From the NCBI RefSeq assembly GCF_001279695.1, contig NZ_LGDD01000291.1:11897-75896 (forward strand): a DNA stretch of 64,000 bases. Direction: 5' to 3'. The notes beneath the pieces were generated by a model that did not search any database, had not been told where the DNA came from, and saw nothing but the letters and a program-made list of their open reading frames with translations. Positions within the stretch are counted from its first letter, which is position 1; each line of letters begins with the position of its first letter. The stretch comes from Streptomyces sp. WM6378. GTDB taxonomy: Bacteria > Actinomycetota > Actinomycetes > Streptomycetales > Streptomycetaceae. Positions 1 to 8,064 of this stretch are shown in pieces. Made by a program: the position numbers and the translations under genes.

Positions 1-174
1 GACCTCCGTGGTCTGCGGCAGCGTCTTGGCGAGCACCACCATCCACGGCACCAGCGCTATCCCGGCCCCGGTCAGGACGGTCGCCAGGCGCGGCCGGCGA
101 CGCAGGACTCCCGAAGTGCCCACGACGGTACGGGGCTTACGGCTCGTACGGATCTGCGGGGCGACGAGCGTCAT
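1..174 (-). CDS. Hypothetical membrane protein, N-terminal part (truncated by window edge)
   Basis: Only the first 58 residues are inside the window; the gene reads off its left end. An ATG start at 174 gives a basic N-terminus (several Arg/Lys up to about residue 31) followed by one hydrophobic segment at about residues 32-50 that would be a membrane helix with its N-terminus in the cytoplasm. It is divergent from the histidine kinase at 352. Streptomyces kinase loci often carry such a small membrane protein, but I do not recognise a named family from this fragment. Confidence 0.6.
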   Translation of the reverse strand, partial: MTLVAPQIRTSRKPRTVVGTSGVLRRRPRLATVLTGAGIALVPWMVVLAKTLPQTTEV

Positions 175-351
175 GGCGGCGGGCTCCTTCCGGCCCGGCG
201 GTCCATCCGCCCGAGCACAGCAACAAGACTCGCGTCCGGGGCCGCTCCGGTCAGTAACGCGGCTGTCCGAACCGGGGGTGGTGCTGGCTACACCCCCGAC
301 CGGGCAGCAGCGTGATGGCAGGCCCGTGACCAGCCCAACTACGCTGTGTCC

Positions 352-1599
352 ATGGCAACTCCCGGCCCGCTGCGGCGCGCGTACGACTGGACCGCCGCGC
401 ACGCGCCGTGGTCGGCGTGGGCTTGGCGCAACACCGCCCTCGTGGTCGCGTCCGTACCGGTCGCGGTACCCGCGGCGCTCGCCCTCGCGTACACGTTCTC
501 CAACCCCAAGCACCTCTTCAAGACGCTGGCCTTCGTGCTGCTGCTCTGCCCGCTGCTCACCCGGCTCCAGCGCAGCCGCTTCTGGTCGCTGACCGGCCTC
601 GACATCCCGAAGATCCAGTGGGCCCGCCCCTGGTACCGCTGGGGCGGACTCATCCCGCGGCTGCGCGCCGAATCGACCTGGCGGCAGTACGGCTACCACC
701 TGCTCGTCTCCCCGCTCGCCGGGATCGGCGGCGTCCTGGTCGTGCTCGGCTGGGCCACGGGAGCCGCCTGCACCTTCGTCTACGCCTGGGTGTGGGCGCT
801 GCCCGTCGACGACCGGCCCGCGGGCTGGACCGAGGCCTATGTCGCCTTCACCGTCCTCGGCGCCCTGCTGCTCATCGCCATGCCCTGGTTCGCGGCCCTC
901 GTCGCCGCGCTCGACAGCCGCGCGGCGACCGTCCTGCTCGGCCCCAACCGGGCCAAGGAACTGGAACGCCGCGTCGAGGACCTCGCCGAGAGCCGGGCCG
1001 GCATCCTCGACGCCGCCGACCTGGAGCGGCGACGCATCGAACGCGACCTGCACGACGGCGCCCAGCAGCGCCTCGTCTCCCTCGCCATGAACCTCGGCAT
1101 CGCCCGCGCCACCCTCACCGACCTGCCGCCCGAAGCGAGGGCCGTCATCGACGAGGCCCACCGCGAGGCGAAGGAAGCCATCGAGGAACTCAGCAGTCTC
1201 GTACGGGGCCTGCATCCGGCCGTCCTCGAAGACCGCGGCCTGGACGCCGCGATCTCCGGCATCGCCGCCCGCGCCCCCTTCCCCGTCGAACTCACCGTGG
1301 ACCTCGCCGAACGCCCCTCGCCCACGGTCGAGGCCGTCGCCTACTTCGTCGTCTCCGAAACCCTCGCCAACGTCGCCAAGCACGCCCGGGCGACCCGCTG
1401 TTCCGTCCTGGTCCGCCGCCGCGCCCAGCTCCTGACGATCACCGTCAGCGACAACGGCGTGGGCGGCGCCGACCCGGCGGGCGGCACCGGCCTCCTTGGC
1501 CTGCGCAAGCGCGTAGGGTCGGTCGACGGAACCATCAGGATCAACAGCCCCCACGGGGGCCCGACCGTCATCACTGTGGAGCTGCCGTGCGGGCTGTGA
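352..1599 (+). CDS. NarL-family sensor histidine kinase
   Basis: A membrane sensor kinase that should autophosphorylate and pass phosphate to the regulator encoded next. The N-terminal half is membrane-embedded, with hydrophobic runs near residues 25-60 and 110-185, in the manner of the Streptomyces Sensor domain. A linker beginning LGPNRAKELE leads to the HisKA_3 motif RRIERDLHDGAQQR with phospho-acceptor His near residue 234. The HATPase part has an N-box (ETLANVAKHA) and a DNGVGG box. The start is ATG 352; GTG 346 in frame is an alternative and neither has a clear ribosome site. Its stop overlaps the regulator start by 13 bases, so the two are translationally coupled. The stimulus is not evident. 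A paralogous pair lies at 28518-30558. Confidence 0.9.
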   Translation: MATPGPLRRAYDWTAAHAPWSAWAWRNTALVVASVPVAVPAALALAYTFSNPKHLFKTLAFVLLLCPLLTRLQRSRFWSLTGLDIPKIQWARPWYRWGGLIPRLRAESTWRQYGYHLLVSPLAGIGGVLVVLGWATGAACTFVYAWVWALPVDDRPAGWTEAYVAFTVLGALLLIAMPWFAALVAALDSRAATVLLGPNRAKELERRVEDLAESRAGILDAADLERRRIERDLHDGAQQRLVSLAMNLGIARATLTDLPPEARAVIDEAHREAKEAIEELSSLVRGLHPAVLEDRGLDAAISGIAARAPFPVELTVDLAERPSPTVEAVAYFVVSETLANVAKHARATRCSVLVRRRAQLLTITVSDNGVGGADPAGGTGLLGLRKRVGSVDGTIRINSPHGGPTVITVELPCGL

Positions 1600-2243
1600 T
1601 CGCCGAGGATTCGGTGCTGTTGCGGATAGGACTCGTCAAGGTCCTGGAAATGGCCGGATTCGAGGTCGCCGCCGAGACCGGAGACGCCGAGGGCCTGCTG
1701 CGGGCCGTCGAGGAACACCGGCCCAAGCTGGCGCTCGTCGACGTCCGGATGCCGCCCGGCTTCACCGACGAGGGCGTACGGGCCGCTCTGATGATCCGTC
1801 AGCAGTGGCCGGACACCGCCGTGTTGCTGCTCTCGCAGTACGTCGAGGAGCGGTACGCCGCCGACCTCCTCGCCACCCAGACCGGCGGCATCGGCTACCT
1901 CCTCAAGCAACGGGTCGCCGACGTCGAGGAGTTCGTCGACGCCCTCAAGCGCGTCGCGGCCGGCGGCACCGCGCTCGACCCGCAGGTCGTCGCCCAGCTC
2001 CTGCTGCGCCGCGGCGGCGGGCCCGACCCGCTGGAACGGCTCACCCCGCGCGAACGCGACGTCCTCGCGCTCATGGCGGAAGGCCGCTCCAACGCGGGCA
2101 TCGCCGCCGAACTCGTCGTCAGCGAAAGCGCGGTGGCCAAGCACATCAACAACATCTTCGCCAAGCTCGACCTGCCCGTCGCCGACGGCGACCACCGCCG
2201 GGTCCTCGCGGTCCTGCGGTTCCTGGACGGCGGACCGGCGTGA
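1587..2243 (+). CDS. NarL/LuxR-type response regulator
   Basis: DNA-binding partner of the preceding kinase, 218 residues, the usual NarL size. The receiver domain starts VRAVIAEDS with acidic residues at 7-8 and phospho-acceptor Asp52 in LALVDVRMP. The C-terminal LuxR helix-turn-helix runs from LTPRERDVLALMAEGRSN to KHINNIFAKLDL at about residues 150-200. GTG 1587 is chosen because it overlaps the kinase stop and places the first strand of the receiver correctly. The regulator in turn overlaps the next gene (stop TGA inside GTGA at 2240-2243), so kinase, regulator and DUF4097-like protein form one operon. Confidence 0.92.
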   Translation: MRAVIAEDSVLLRIGLVKVLEMAGFEVAAETGDAEGLLRAVEEHRPKLALVDVRMPPGFTDEGVRAALMIRQQWPDTAVLLLSQYVEERYAADLLATQTGGIGYLLKQRVADVEEFVDALKRVAAGGTALDPQVVAQLLLRRGGGPDPLERLTPRERDVLALMAEGRSNAGIAAELVVSESAVAKHINNIFAKLDLPVADGDHRRVLAVLRFLDGGPA

Positions 2244-3091
2244 GCGCCACCGAGCAGCGCGAGGCACCGAAGGCACCGAAGGCGGCGGAGGCCGCGGGGG
2301 AGCGCCCCCGCCACCGCACCGCGTGGATCATCGTCGCGATCATCGGCGCCCTGGGCATCGTGGCCCCGTTCACCTTCTCGCTCGTGGCCGACGCCATCAG
2401 TAAGACCGATGCGTACGCGAGCCCCGACAACGGTCGCCCCCATGCCGTCTCGGCCGTCGAAGTGGACTCCGGGGCGGCCCAGATCTCCGTCACGACCGGC
2501 GCCGCCGGGCAGGTGACGATGAGCGGCAAGCTCACCTGGTCGATGAAACGGCCCGTCGTCGAGCGGACCTGGGACGGCGACACCCTCAAGGTGCACACCC
2601 GCTGCGTCGGCTTCGTGGACGAGTTCGTCCAGAACTGCCAGGTCGACCTCAAGCTGACCGTCCCCGCAGGTGTCCGCCTCAAGGTCAAGAGCGGCTCCGG
2701 CCCGATCAAGGTCAGCAATCTGACCGGCCCCGTCGACCTCCAGGGCGGCTCCGGCAGCATGAAGCTGTACGGGCTCAAGGGCGCGGTCCGGGCCAAGGTC
2801 GGCTCCGGTGAAATCCAGGCGTCCCAACTCTCCTCGTCCGACGCCTACTTGAAATCCGGCTCCGGCACCGTGGACGCCGAATTCATCGCCGCGCCGCAGC
2901 GGGTCAAGGCCTCCGCCGGATCGGGCAGCGTCTCGGTCACCGTGCCGGAGAGTGCCCACTACCGGGTCGAGGGAGGCACGGGGTCGGGCGGCCGCAGCAT
3001 CCAGAAGGAGCTGATCGACAACAACTCCGACCGGGTCCTGGACGTCTCCAGCGGCTCCGGATCGGCCACGGTCGGCTACCCGGGCTTCTGA
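2240..3091 (+). CDS. DUF4097-like membrane-anchored beta-repeat protein
   Basis: A 283-residue protein with a short charged N-terminus rich in Ala, Lys, Glu and Pro. One membrane helix lies at about residues 31-55 (TAWIIVAIIGALGIVAPFTF). The extracytoplasmic region consists of repeating short strands rich in Gly-Ser (SGSGPIKV, GGSGSMKL, GSGEIQAS, SGSGTVDAE, SGSGSATVGY). This regular G-S-G-x-I/V pattern is that of the DUF4097 putative adhesin-like beta-helix fold. It is the third gene of the two-component operon, coupled by a 4-base GTGA overlap, so it may be an accessory sensor or an output of the system; that role is inference. Confidence 0.75.
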   Translation: MSATEQREAPKAPKAAEAAGERPRHRTAWIIVAIIGALGIVAPFTFSLVADAISKTDAYASPDNGRPHAVSAVEVDSGAAQISVTTGAAGQVTMSGKLTWSMKRPVVERTWDGDTLKVHTRCVGFVDEFVQNCQVDLKLTVPAGVRLKVKSGSGPIKVSNLTGPVDLQGGSGSMKLYGLKGAVRAKVGSGEIQASQLSSSDAYLKSGSGTVDAEFIAAPQRVKASAGSGSVSVTVPESAHYRVEGGTGSGGRSIQKELIDNNSDRVLDVSSGSGSATVGYPGF

Positions 3092-3218
3092 CTTGGGGAG
3101 CCTCGTGCCGCCCCCCCCAATTCACCCTGGGAATCCTGCTGTTGATGTTGTCCGTGGGGCACACTGGCCCCGCCGCAGCGAACTTCGCCGCGTACCGGCG
3201 CATTTCAGGGAGCCACCG

Positions 3219-3431
3219 ATGCCGTCCACGACGACCAGCACGGTCAGCAGATGGGACCAGCACAGCAGACGCCACGTCGTACGGGTCGAGCGGGCCGGCG
3301 TGCAGCGCTCGCTGACCTGTGAGACCTGTGGCTGGCGCAAGGGCGCCCAGTTCCTGCCCTGGCTCAAGGCGGAGGAACACCTGACCGCGGCCCACCAGGC
3401 AACCGTCGACCCGACGGCCCCGGCGGGCTGA
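3219..3431 (+). CDS. Small zinc-ribbon/C2H2-like protein
   Basis: A 70-residue protein starting at ATG 3219 behind a good ribosome site (AGGGAG, 7 bases upstream). The C-terminal half contains Cys-x2-Cys (LTCETCGW) and about 20 residues later a His-x4-His pair (EEHLTAAH), a spacing that could bind zinc like a C2H2 finger. The N-terminal half is basic (RWDQHSRRHVVRVER). No enzymatic motif is visible. It could be a small nucleic-acid-binding protein; the function is unknown. It is convergent with the TetR gene at 3448. Confidence 0.65.
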   Translation: MPSTTTSTVSRWDQHSRRHVVRVERAGVQRSLTCETCGWRKGAQFLPWLKAEEHLTAAHQATVDPTAPAG

Positions 3432-3447
3432 GCCGCGCGCGGAGCGC

Positions 3448-4047
3448 TCAGCGCTTCCTCAGCCCCTGCAACAGCAGATCCACCACGGCCCCGAAATCGT
3501 CCACGATGGACCGGCGCGACCACTCCGCCGCGTACACCGGGTCGTGGAAGCGGCCCGTCGCGTCGAAGACGGCCCGCGCCGAGACCGCCGACGACTCGTG
3601 CGGAATCGTGAACTCGCCCCGCTCCAGACCGAATTGGATGATCGTGGTGAGCTGACCCACCAGCTCCGCGATGTGCTCCTCCACGACGCTGCTGTTCTCC
3701 CGGAGCAGCACCTCGTACGTCTGGAACAGCTCCGGGTCGTCGCCCGCCTTGTGCATCTTGGCCTGGAACAGCTCGCTCAGCCAGAGCCGGAGCACGACGC
3801 CCGACTCCAGGTCCTGGCGGGCCGCGATCTCCCGCAACAGGTCCGTCGAACGGTTCAGCCACCGCTCGGTGACCGCCTCGCGCAACGCGGCCTTCGTGCG
3901 GAAATGGCGGTACACACTGCCGTGGCTCACCCCGAGCTGGCGCGCCACATCGACGACCGTCGCCTTCGCCGGGCCGTACCGGCGCAGCACCTCCTCGGTC
4001 GCGACGAGGATGCGCTCGGCGGTCAGTGGTTCCGTACTCATGGACAT
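3448..4047 (-). CDS. TetR-family transcriptional regulator
   Basis: A 199-residue repressor. The N-terminal helix-turn-helix covers about residues 8-55 (ATEEVLRRYGPAKATVVDVARQLGVSHGSVYRHFRTKAALREAV). The rest is a helical ligand-binding domain of the YcdC-like type, with FDATGRFHDPVYAAEWSR near the C-terminus. The start at 4047 has an upstream AGGT; an internal ATG two codons later is the alternative. The gene follows the aldo/keto reductase on the same strand after 100 bases, so the pair may be one unit, with the reductase the likely target. A pair of inverted DnaA-box-like sequences sits in the gap at 4081-4116. Confidence 0.88.
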   Translation of the reverse strand: MSMSTEPLTAERILVATEEVLRRYGPAKATVVDVARQLGVSHGSVYRHFRTKAALREAVTERWLNRSTDLLREIAARQDLESGVVLRLWLSELFQAKMHKAGDDPELFQTYEVLLRENSSVVEEHIAELVGQLTTIIQFGLERGEFTIPHESSAVSARAVFDATGRFHDPVYAAEWSRRSIVDDFGAVVDLLLQGLRKR

Positions 4048-4080
4048 GACGTTACCTGCCGCTCGGAACGGCCCGGCCGG

Positions 4081-4116
4081 CCTGTGGACAACCCCGGTCA
4101 CGGACTTGTCCACAGG
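4081..4116. repeat. 11-bp perfect inverted repeat built from two DnaA-box-like sequences
   Basis: CCTGTGGACAA (4081-4091) and TTGTCCACAGG (4106-4116) are exact reverse complements separated by 14 bases. Each arm contains TTGTCCACA or its complement, which is the recalled preferred Streptomyces DnaA box. The site lies 34-69 bases upstream of the TetR start. There is no T-tract, so an intrinsic terminator for the reductase is less likely, though possible. Confidence 0.6.
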
Positions 4117-4147
4117 TCACGGGCACGGGCAGGGGTGTGGCTCGGGC

Positions 4148-5164
4148 TCAGTGCTCGCTGTCCAGGTGGGCCATCTGAGCCTGGGGGTAGCGGTCGCCCG
4201 CGGCCGCGTCGACCGGGATCGCCGCCTCGATCGCGGCGAGGTCGGCGGCGGTCAGGTCCACGTCCAGCGCGCCGAGCGCCTCGGTCAGCCGGTCCCGGCG
4301 GCGGGCGCCGACCAGCGGCACGATGTCCACGTCGTGCTGCGGGCCCTGCGCGAGGACCCAGGCGATGGCGGTCTGCGCGACCGAGACGCCCTTCTGCTCG
4401 GCGATCTTCCGCAGCGCCTCGACGAGGTCCAGGTTGTGCTGGAGGTTCTCGCCCTGGAAGCGCGGGCTCATGCCGCGGAAGTCGCCCGCCGACAGCTGCC
4501 GGTCGCGCGAGAAGTGCCCGCTGATCAGACCGCGCGAGAGCACCCCGTACGCGGTGACGCCGATGCCCAGCTCGCTCGCGGTGGGCAGGATCTCGTCCTC
4601 GATGCCGCGCGAGATCAGCGAGTACTCGATCTGGAGGTCGGAGATCGGGGCCACGGCGGCGGCCCGGCGCAGGGTGGCCGCGCCGACCTCGGAAAGCCCG
4701 ATGTGCCGTACGTGCCCGGCCTGGACCAGCTCGGCGATGGCGCCGACGGTCTCCTCGATCGGCACGTTCTCGTCGACCCGGGCGATCCGGTAGATGTCGA
4801 TGTGGTCGACGCCGAGGCGCTGCAGCGAGTAGGCGGCGAAGGTCTTGACCGCGGCGGGCCGCCCGTCGTACCCGAACCAGGCGCCGTCCGGGTCGCGGAG
4901 CGCGCCGAACTTCACGCTGGTCAGGGCCTGCTCGCGGGCCGCGGCGGGGGCGGAACGCAGCGCCTCGCCGATCAGCATCTCGTTGTGGCCCATGGCGTAG
5001 AAGTCGCCGGTGTCGAGAAGCGTGACGCCGGCGTCGAGCGCGGCATGGATGGTGGCGATCGACTCGCCCCGGTCGGCTTCGCCGTACAGCGCCGACATGC
5101 CCATGCAGCCGAGGCCGAGCGCGGAGGTGCGGGGGCCGCTGGTGCCGAGGGTGCGGGTTCGCAT
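4148..5164 (-). CDS. Aldo/keto reductase (AKR13-like)
   Basis: A 338-residue NADPH-dependent oxidoreductase with the full aldo-keto reductase barrel. It starts RTRTLGTSGPRTSALGLGCMGMS, has the catalytic Asp51 and Tyr56 in DTGDFYAMGHNE, and Lys85 in LTSVKFG. In the usual fourth catalytic position the motif reads IYRIARVD where many AKRs have a His; the AKR13 group shares such a replacement as I recall. NADP-binding features follow near the C-terminus (WVLAQG, IVPLVGARRRDRL). The start is supported by AAGGAG 7 bases upstream of ATG 5164. A perfect 18-bp inverted repeat lies 40-81 bases upstream and is probably the operator. The substrate is unknown. Confidence 0.9.
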   Translation of the reverse strand: MRTRTLGTSGPRTSALGLGCMGMSALYGEADRGESIATIHAALDAGVTLLDTGDFYAMGHNEMLIGEALRSAPAAAREQALTSVKFGALRDPDGAWFGYDGRPAAVKTFAAYSLQRLGVDHIDIYRIARVDENVPIEETVGAIAELVQAGHVRHIGLSEVGAATLRRAAAVAPISDLQIEYSLISRGIEDEILPTASELGIGVTAYGVLSRGLISGHFSRDRQLSAGDFRGMSPRFQGENLQHNLDLVEALRKIAEQKGVSVAQTAIAWVLAQGPQHDVDIVPLVGARRRDRLTEALGALDVDLTAADLAAIEAAIPVDAAAGDRYPQAQMAHLDSEH

Positions 5165-5203
5165 GAGGGGACTCCTTGGTGGTGGGGGTGTGCGTCCACG
5201 ATG

Positions 5204-5245
5204 ACATGACAGCTGACAGATTTCAATATCTGTCAGCTGTCATGT
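5204..5245. promoter_or_regulatory. Perfect 18-bp inverted repeat, probable repressor operator
   Basis: Arms 5204-5221 (ACATGACAGCTGACAGAT) and 5228-5245 are exact reverse complements around TTCAAT. Each arm itself holds two hexamers TGACAG, so the whole site could bind two dimers. It lies in the gap between the aldo/keto reductase (start 5164, minus strand) and the DUF6243-like gene (start 5341). There is no run of T on either side, which argues for an operator rather than a terminator. The nearest candidate binder is the TetR protein at 3448-4047. Confidence 0.65.
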
Positions 5246-5340
5246 GTTGGTCGTCATCTGTGATCCGGTGCCCGGGGCCCCGGCCCCCCACGCCAATAAC
5301 TGGTACAGCTCACCCCCAGGACCCAGGTACCGTCGCCCTC

Positions 5341-5529
5341 ATGGCTAAGAGTCGTAACAACCTGCTCGGTGTCGGTGGACAGCGGAAGAAGGTGTCCCGC
5401 AACGGAGACCAGGGCTCCGTCCAAGGGAGCGCGGCCGACCGGAAGGCGGCCGTGGACAAGAAGGAGGAGCTGCTGCGCAAGATGCGCGAGCGCGCCAACC
5501 CCGCGACGACGGAGTCGAGCGAGAGCTGA
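5341..5529 (+). CDS. Small DUF6243-like protein
   Basis: A 62-residue, highly charged protein (MAKSRNNLLGVGGQRKK...KKEELLRKMRERA). It has no membrane segment or cysteines. The sequence type is one I recall from Streptomyces under DUF6243, without known function; that identification is from memory. The ATG at 5341 has no clear ribosome site. A CTGGTACAG sequence at 5300-5308 just upstream resembles the repeat in the MFS promoters further on. A strong hairpin terminator follows at 5563. Confidence 0.7.
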   Translation: MAKSRNNLLGVGGQRKKVSRNGDQGSVQGSAADRKAAVDKKEELLRKMRERANPATTESSES

Positions 5530-5562
5530 TCCGAGGAGTCCGGGGCATCCGGAACATCCGTA

Positions 5563-5607
5563 CGGCGAAGGGCCCGGAACGTGTGACACGTTCCGGGCCC
5601 TTCGCCG
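5563..5607. terminator. Bidirectional hairpin terminator
   Basis: Two 22-base arms (5563-5584 and 5586-5607) are perfectly complementary around a single base; in RNA the central GTGTGACAC would open into the loop. It sits between two converging genes, the DUF6243-like gene and the MFS exporter, and could serve both. Confidence 0.85.
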
Positions 5608-5622
5608 TCGCGGCTCACCCGC

Positions 5623-7077
5623 TCACCGCATGGTGCGCGGCAGCCGCAGGCTCAGCAGGGTCGTCACCACGATCAGGCCGAGCTGGACGAGGAGCGTGAC
5701 GACGAGCGCGTCGCGCATGCCCATCGACGGCGCGAGGGCAAGGAAGAGGCTGCCCAGGACGGCGACGCCGAGGGCGATCGCGGACTGCTGGGTGGTGACC
5801 ATCACGCCGCTGCCCACCCCGGCCCGGTCGGCCGGTATGTCGGAGAGCATCAGGCGGATGAGGACCGGGAGTTGCAGGCCCTGGCCGAGGCCGGCGACGG
5901 CCACACCCGGGGCGAGTTCGACGATGCTCAGGCCCGACCAGCCGTTCCGCACGGTCAGTACGAGCACGGTGATGCCGACCGCCTGGATCACTCCGCCCGC
6001 GGTCACCACGCGGGTGCCGAAGCGGCCGATGAGCCGGGGCCCGGCGAGCGAGGCGGCGAAGAAGGCGAGCGCCATCGGCACCAGGGCGAGACCGGCCGAG
6101 ACCGGGCCCATCCGCAGTCCCTGCTGGAGCACCACGGCGACCACGAACATGAAGCCGCTGAAGCCGATCGAGAACGGCACCACCATCGCCAGGCCGCGCC
6201 GCAGCGAGGTCGTTTCGAGCAGGCTCGGCGGCACCAGCGGCGTCCGGCCGAGCCGGTCCGCGCGCCGCTCCACCAGGAAGAACGCGACGGCGGCGAAGGG
6301 GAAGACACCGAGCGAGACCCACGTCCACAGCGGCCAGCCCGCGGCCCGGCCCTCGGTCAGCGGGAGCAGCAGCGAGATCAGGGACAGCGCGAGGAGCAGC
6401 GTGCCCGGCACGTCGATCGTGGCCGGCCGGTGCGAGCGGGTCTCCGGCACCGAACGGGCCGTGAGGAGGATGCCGAGGACGGCGACCGGCACGTTCACCA
6501 GGAACACCGAGCGCCAGCCGGACCCGGCGATGTCGGCCGCGACCAGGACGCCGCCGAGGATCTGCCCGGCCACCATGGACAGGCCGGCGGTCGCGCCGTA
6601 CAGGCTCATCGCCTTGGCGCGGCGCGGGCCCTGGGTGGTGGCCTGGATGGTGGCGAGGACCTGCGGCATCATCAGCGCGGCCGCGGCACCCTGTGCCACC
6701 CGGGCGCCGACCAGCGTCCAGGCGCTCGGCGCGAGGCCGCAGGCCAGCGAGGTGAGGCCGAAGGCGGCCATGCCGATCAGGAAGAGCCGGCGCCGGCCGG
6801 CCATGTCGCCGAGGCGGCCGCCGAGCACGAGCAGGACGGCGTAGGCGACGCCGTATCCGGCGACGACGAGTTCCAGCAGGGCCGGACCCGCGGCGAGTTC
6901 GCTGTCCATGGACGGCAGGGCGACGTTGACGATGAAGAAGTCGATCAGGGGGAGCGCCGCGCCGAGCAGTACCGTGAACAGCCCGAGCGGCCCGATGACT
7001 GCCCCGTGCTGGGTGACCGGGACAGTAAGGGAAGAGGTGGAAGGGTTGGAGGTCGTCCGTACCGTTGTTTCACTCAC
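5623..7077 (-). CDS. MFS drug exporter, DHA2/EmrB type
   Basis: A 484-residue, 14-helix-type major facilitator. Typical signatures are PLIDFFIVNVALPSMDSEL at the first helix (motif D1), LGGRLGDMAGRRRLFLIG (motif A, loop 2-3), ARVAQGAAAALMMPQVLATI (motif B) and GLSMVAGQILGGVL (motif C of antiporters). GTG 7077 is chosen because it keeps a short cytoplasmic tail before the first helix. It is divergent from an MmyB-like regulator at 7189, and the 111-base gap holds two copies of a CTGGTAC repeat, so control by that regulator is likely. The substrate is unknown; such genes commonly export toxic or antibiotic compounds. Confidence 0.92.
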   Translation of the reverse strand: MSETTVRTTSNPSTSSLTVPVTQHGAVIGPLGLFTVLLGAALPLIDFFIVNVALPSMDSELAAGPALLELVVAGYGVAYAVLLVLGGRLGDMAGRRRLFLIGMAAFGLTSLACGLAPSAWTLVGARVAQGAAAALMMPQVLATIQATTQGPRRAKAMSLYGATAGLSMVAGQILGGVLVAADIAGSGWRSVFLVNVPVAVLGILLTARSVPETRSHRPATIDVPGTLLLALSLISLLLPLTEGRAAGWPLWTWVSLGVFPFAAVAFFLVERRADRLGRTPLVPPSLLETTSLRRGLAMVVPFSIGFSGFMFVVAVVLQQGLRMGPVSAGLALVPMALAFFAASLAGPRLIGRFGTRVVTAGGVIQAVGITVLVLTVRNGWSGLSIVELAPGVAVAGLGQGLQLPVLIRLMLSDIPADRAGVGSGVMVTTQQSAIALGVAVLGSLFLALAPSMGMRDALVVTLLVQLGLIVVTTLLSLRLPRTMR

Positions 7078-7104
7078 GGGGAAGACGATCCTCTTCCGCT
7101 GAGC

Positions 7105-7136
7105 CTGGTACCAGAGTCTCCTTATCCTGGTACAAG
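7105..7136. promoter_or_regulatory. Two CTGGTAC operator-like repeats in the divergent MFS/regulator promoter
   Basis: CTGGTACCAG (7105-7114, a perfect palindrome) and CTGGTACAAG (7127-7136) lie 22 bases apart start to start, i.e. two helical turns, between the divergent MFS exporter and the MmyB-like gene. The same palindrome occurs at 9557-9566 upstream of the second MFS exporter. The arrangement suits a dimeric regulator binding on one face of the DNA. Confidence 0.55.
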
Positions 7137-7188
7137 CACTACCTGGCAACCGGCTGACAAGCATCGGCGGGTGCGGCACCCTGAAGCC

Positions 7189-8064
7189 ATGAGCACTGTG
7201 GCCCCGGCAAGCGATGTCCGCCGTCATGAGCTGGCCGAATTCCTGCGCAGCCGCCGCGAGCGCATCACCCCCGAGCAGGTGGGGCTGCCGCCCGGCCGGC
7301 GCCGCCGCACTCCGGGGCTGCGCCGCGAGGAGGTCGCGCAGCTCTCCGCTGTCGGTGTCACCTGGTACACCTGGCTGGAGCAGGCCCGCGACATCCAGGT
7401 CTCCCCGCAGGTCCTGGACGCCCTCGCGCGCGCCCTGCTGCTCGACCCCAGCGAGCGCAGCCACCTGTTCTCGCTGGCCGGCGCCCTCGACCCGGCGCCG
7501 AACGCGGCGTGCCCGAACGTGACGCCCGCGCTGCGCGCAATGCTCGACCAGATGGGGCCGATCCCGGCCTGCATCCAGAACAGCCGGTACGACATCCTCG
7601 CGTACAACAGCACGTACGGGCGGCTGCTCTGCGATCTCGACGCGCTGGCGCCCGAGGAGCGCAACTGCCTGTGGCTGGCCTTCACCAACCCCGACTGGCG
7701 GGCCTCGGTGGTCGATGTGGCCGAGATGAACCGGGTGATGGCGGCCAAGTTCCGCGCCTCGATGGCCGAGCACCTGGCCGAACCGGCATGGAAGGCGCTG
7801 CTGGCCCGGCTCACGGGTGCCTCTCAGGAGTTCCGCGAGGTGTGGGCCCGGCACGAGGTGGTCAACCAGGGCGGCAAGACCAAGTACCTCCGCAACGCCC
7901 ACGTCGGCCTGCTGTCCGTCGAGCACACCAATCTGTGGCTCGGGCCCTCGGCGGGCCCGCGTGTGGTGATGTACGTGCCGACGGACGACGAAACCCGCGG
8001 GCGCCTGGAGCGACTCCAGGAGTTGGCGGACGCCGATCAGGCGTTGGCGTCCGCCGGGGCCTGA
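7189..8064 (+). CDS. XRE-family regulator with MmyB-like ligand domain
   Basis: A 291-residue regulator. The N-terminal helix-turn-helix (RHELAEFLRSRRERITPEQVGL..RRTPGLRREEVAQLSAVGVTWYTWLEQARDIQVSPQVLDALARAL) spans about residues 10-80. The PAS-like MmyB domain follows (IQNSRYDILAYNSTYGRLL, NCLWLAFTNPDWR, FREVWARHEV, VEHTNLWLGP). The family is often encoded divergently from oxidoreductases or exporters that it controls; here the partner is the MFS gene ending at 5623. Its last 28 bases overlap the tail of the next MFS gene on the opposite strand. Confidence 0.9.
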   Translation: MSTVAPASDVRRHELAEFLRSRRERITPEQVGLPPGRRRRTPGLRREEVAQLSAVGVTWYTWLEQARDIQVSPQVLDALARALLLDPSERSHLFSLAGALDPAPNAACPNVTPALRAMLDQMGPIPACIQNSRYDILAYNSTYGRLLCDLDALAPEERNCLWLAFTNPDWRASVVDVAEMNRVMAAKFRASMAEHLAEPAWKALLARLTGASQEFREVWARHEVVNQGGKTKYLRNAHVGLLSVEHTNLWLGPSAGPRVVMYVPTDDETRGRLERLQELADADQALASAGA

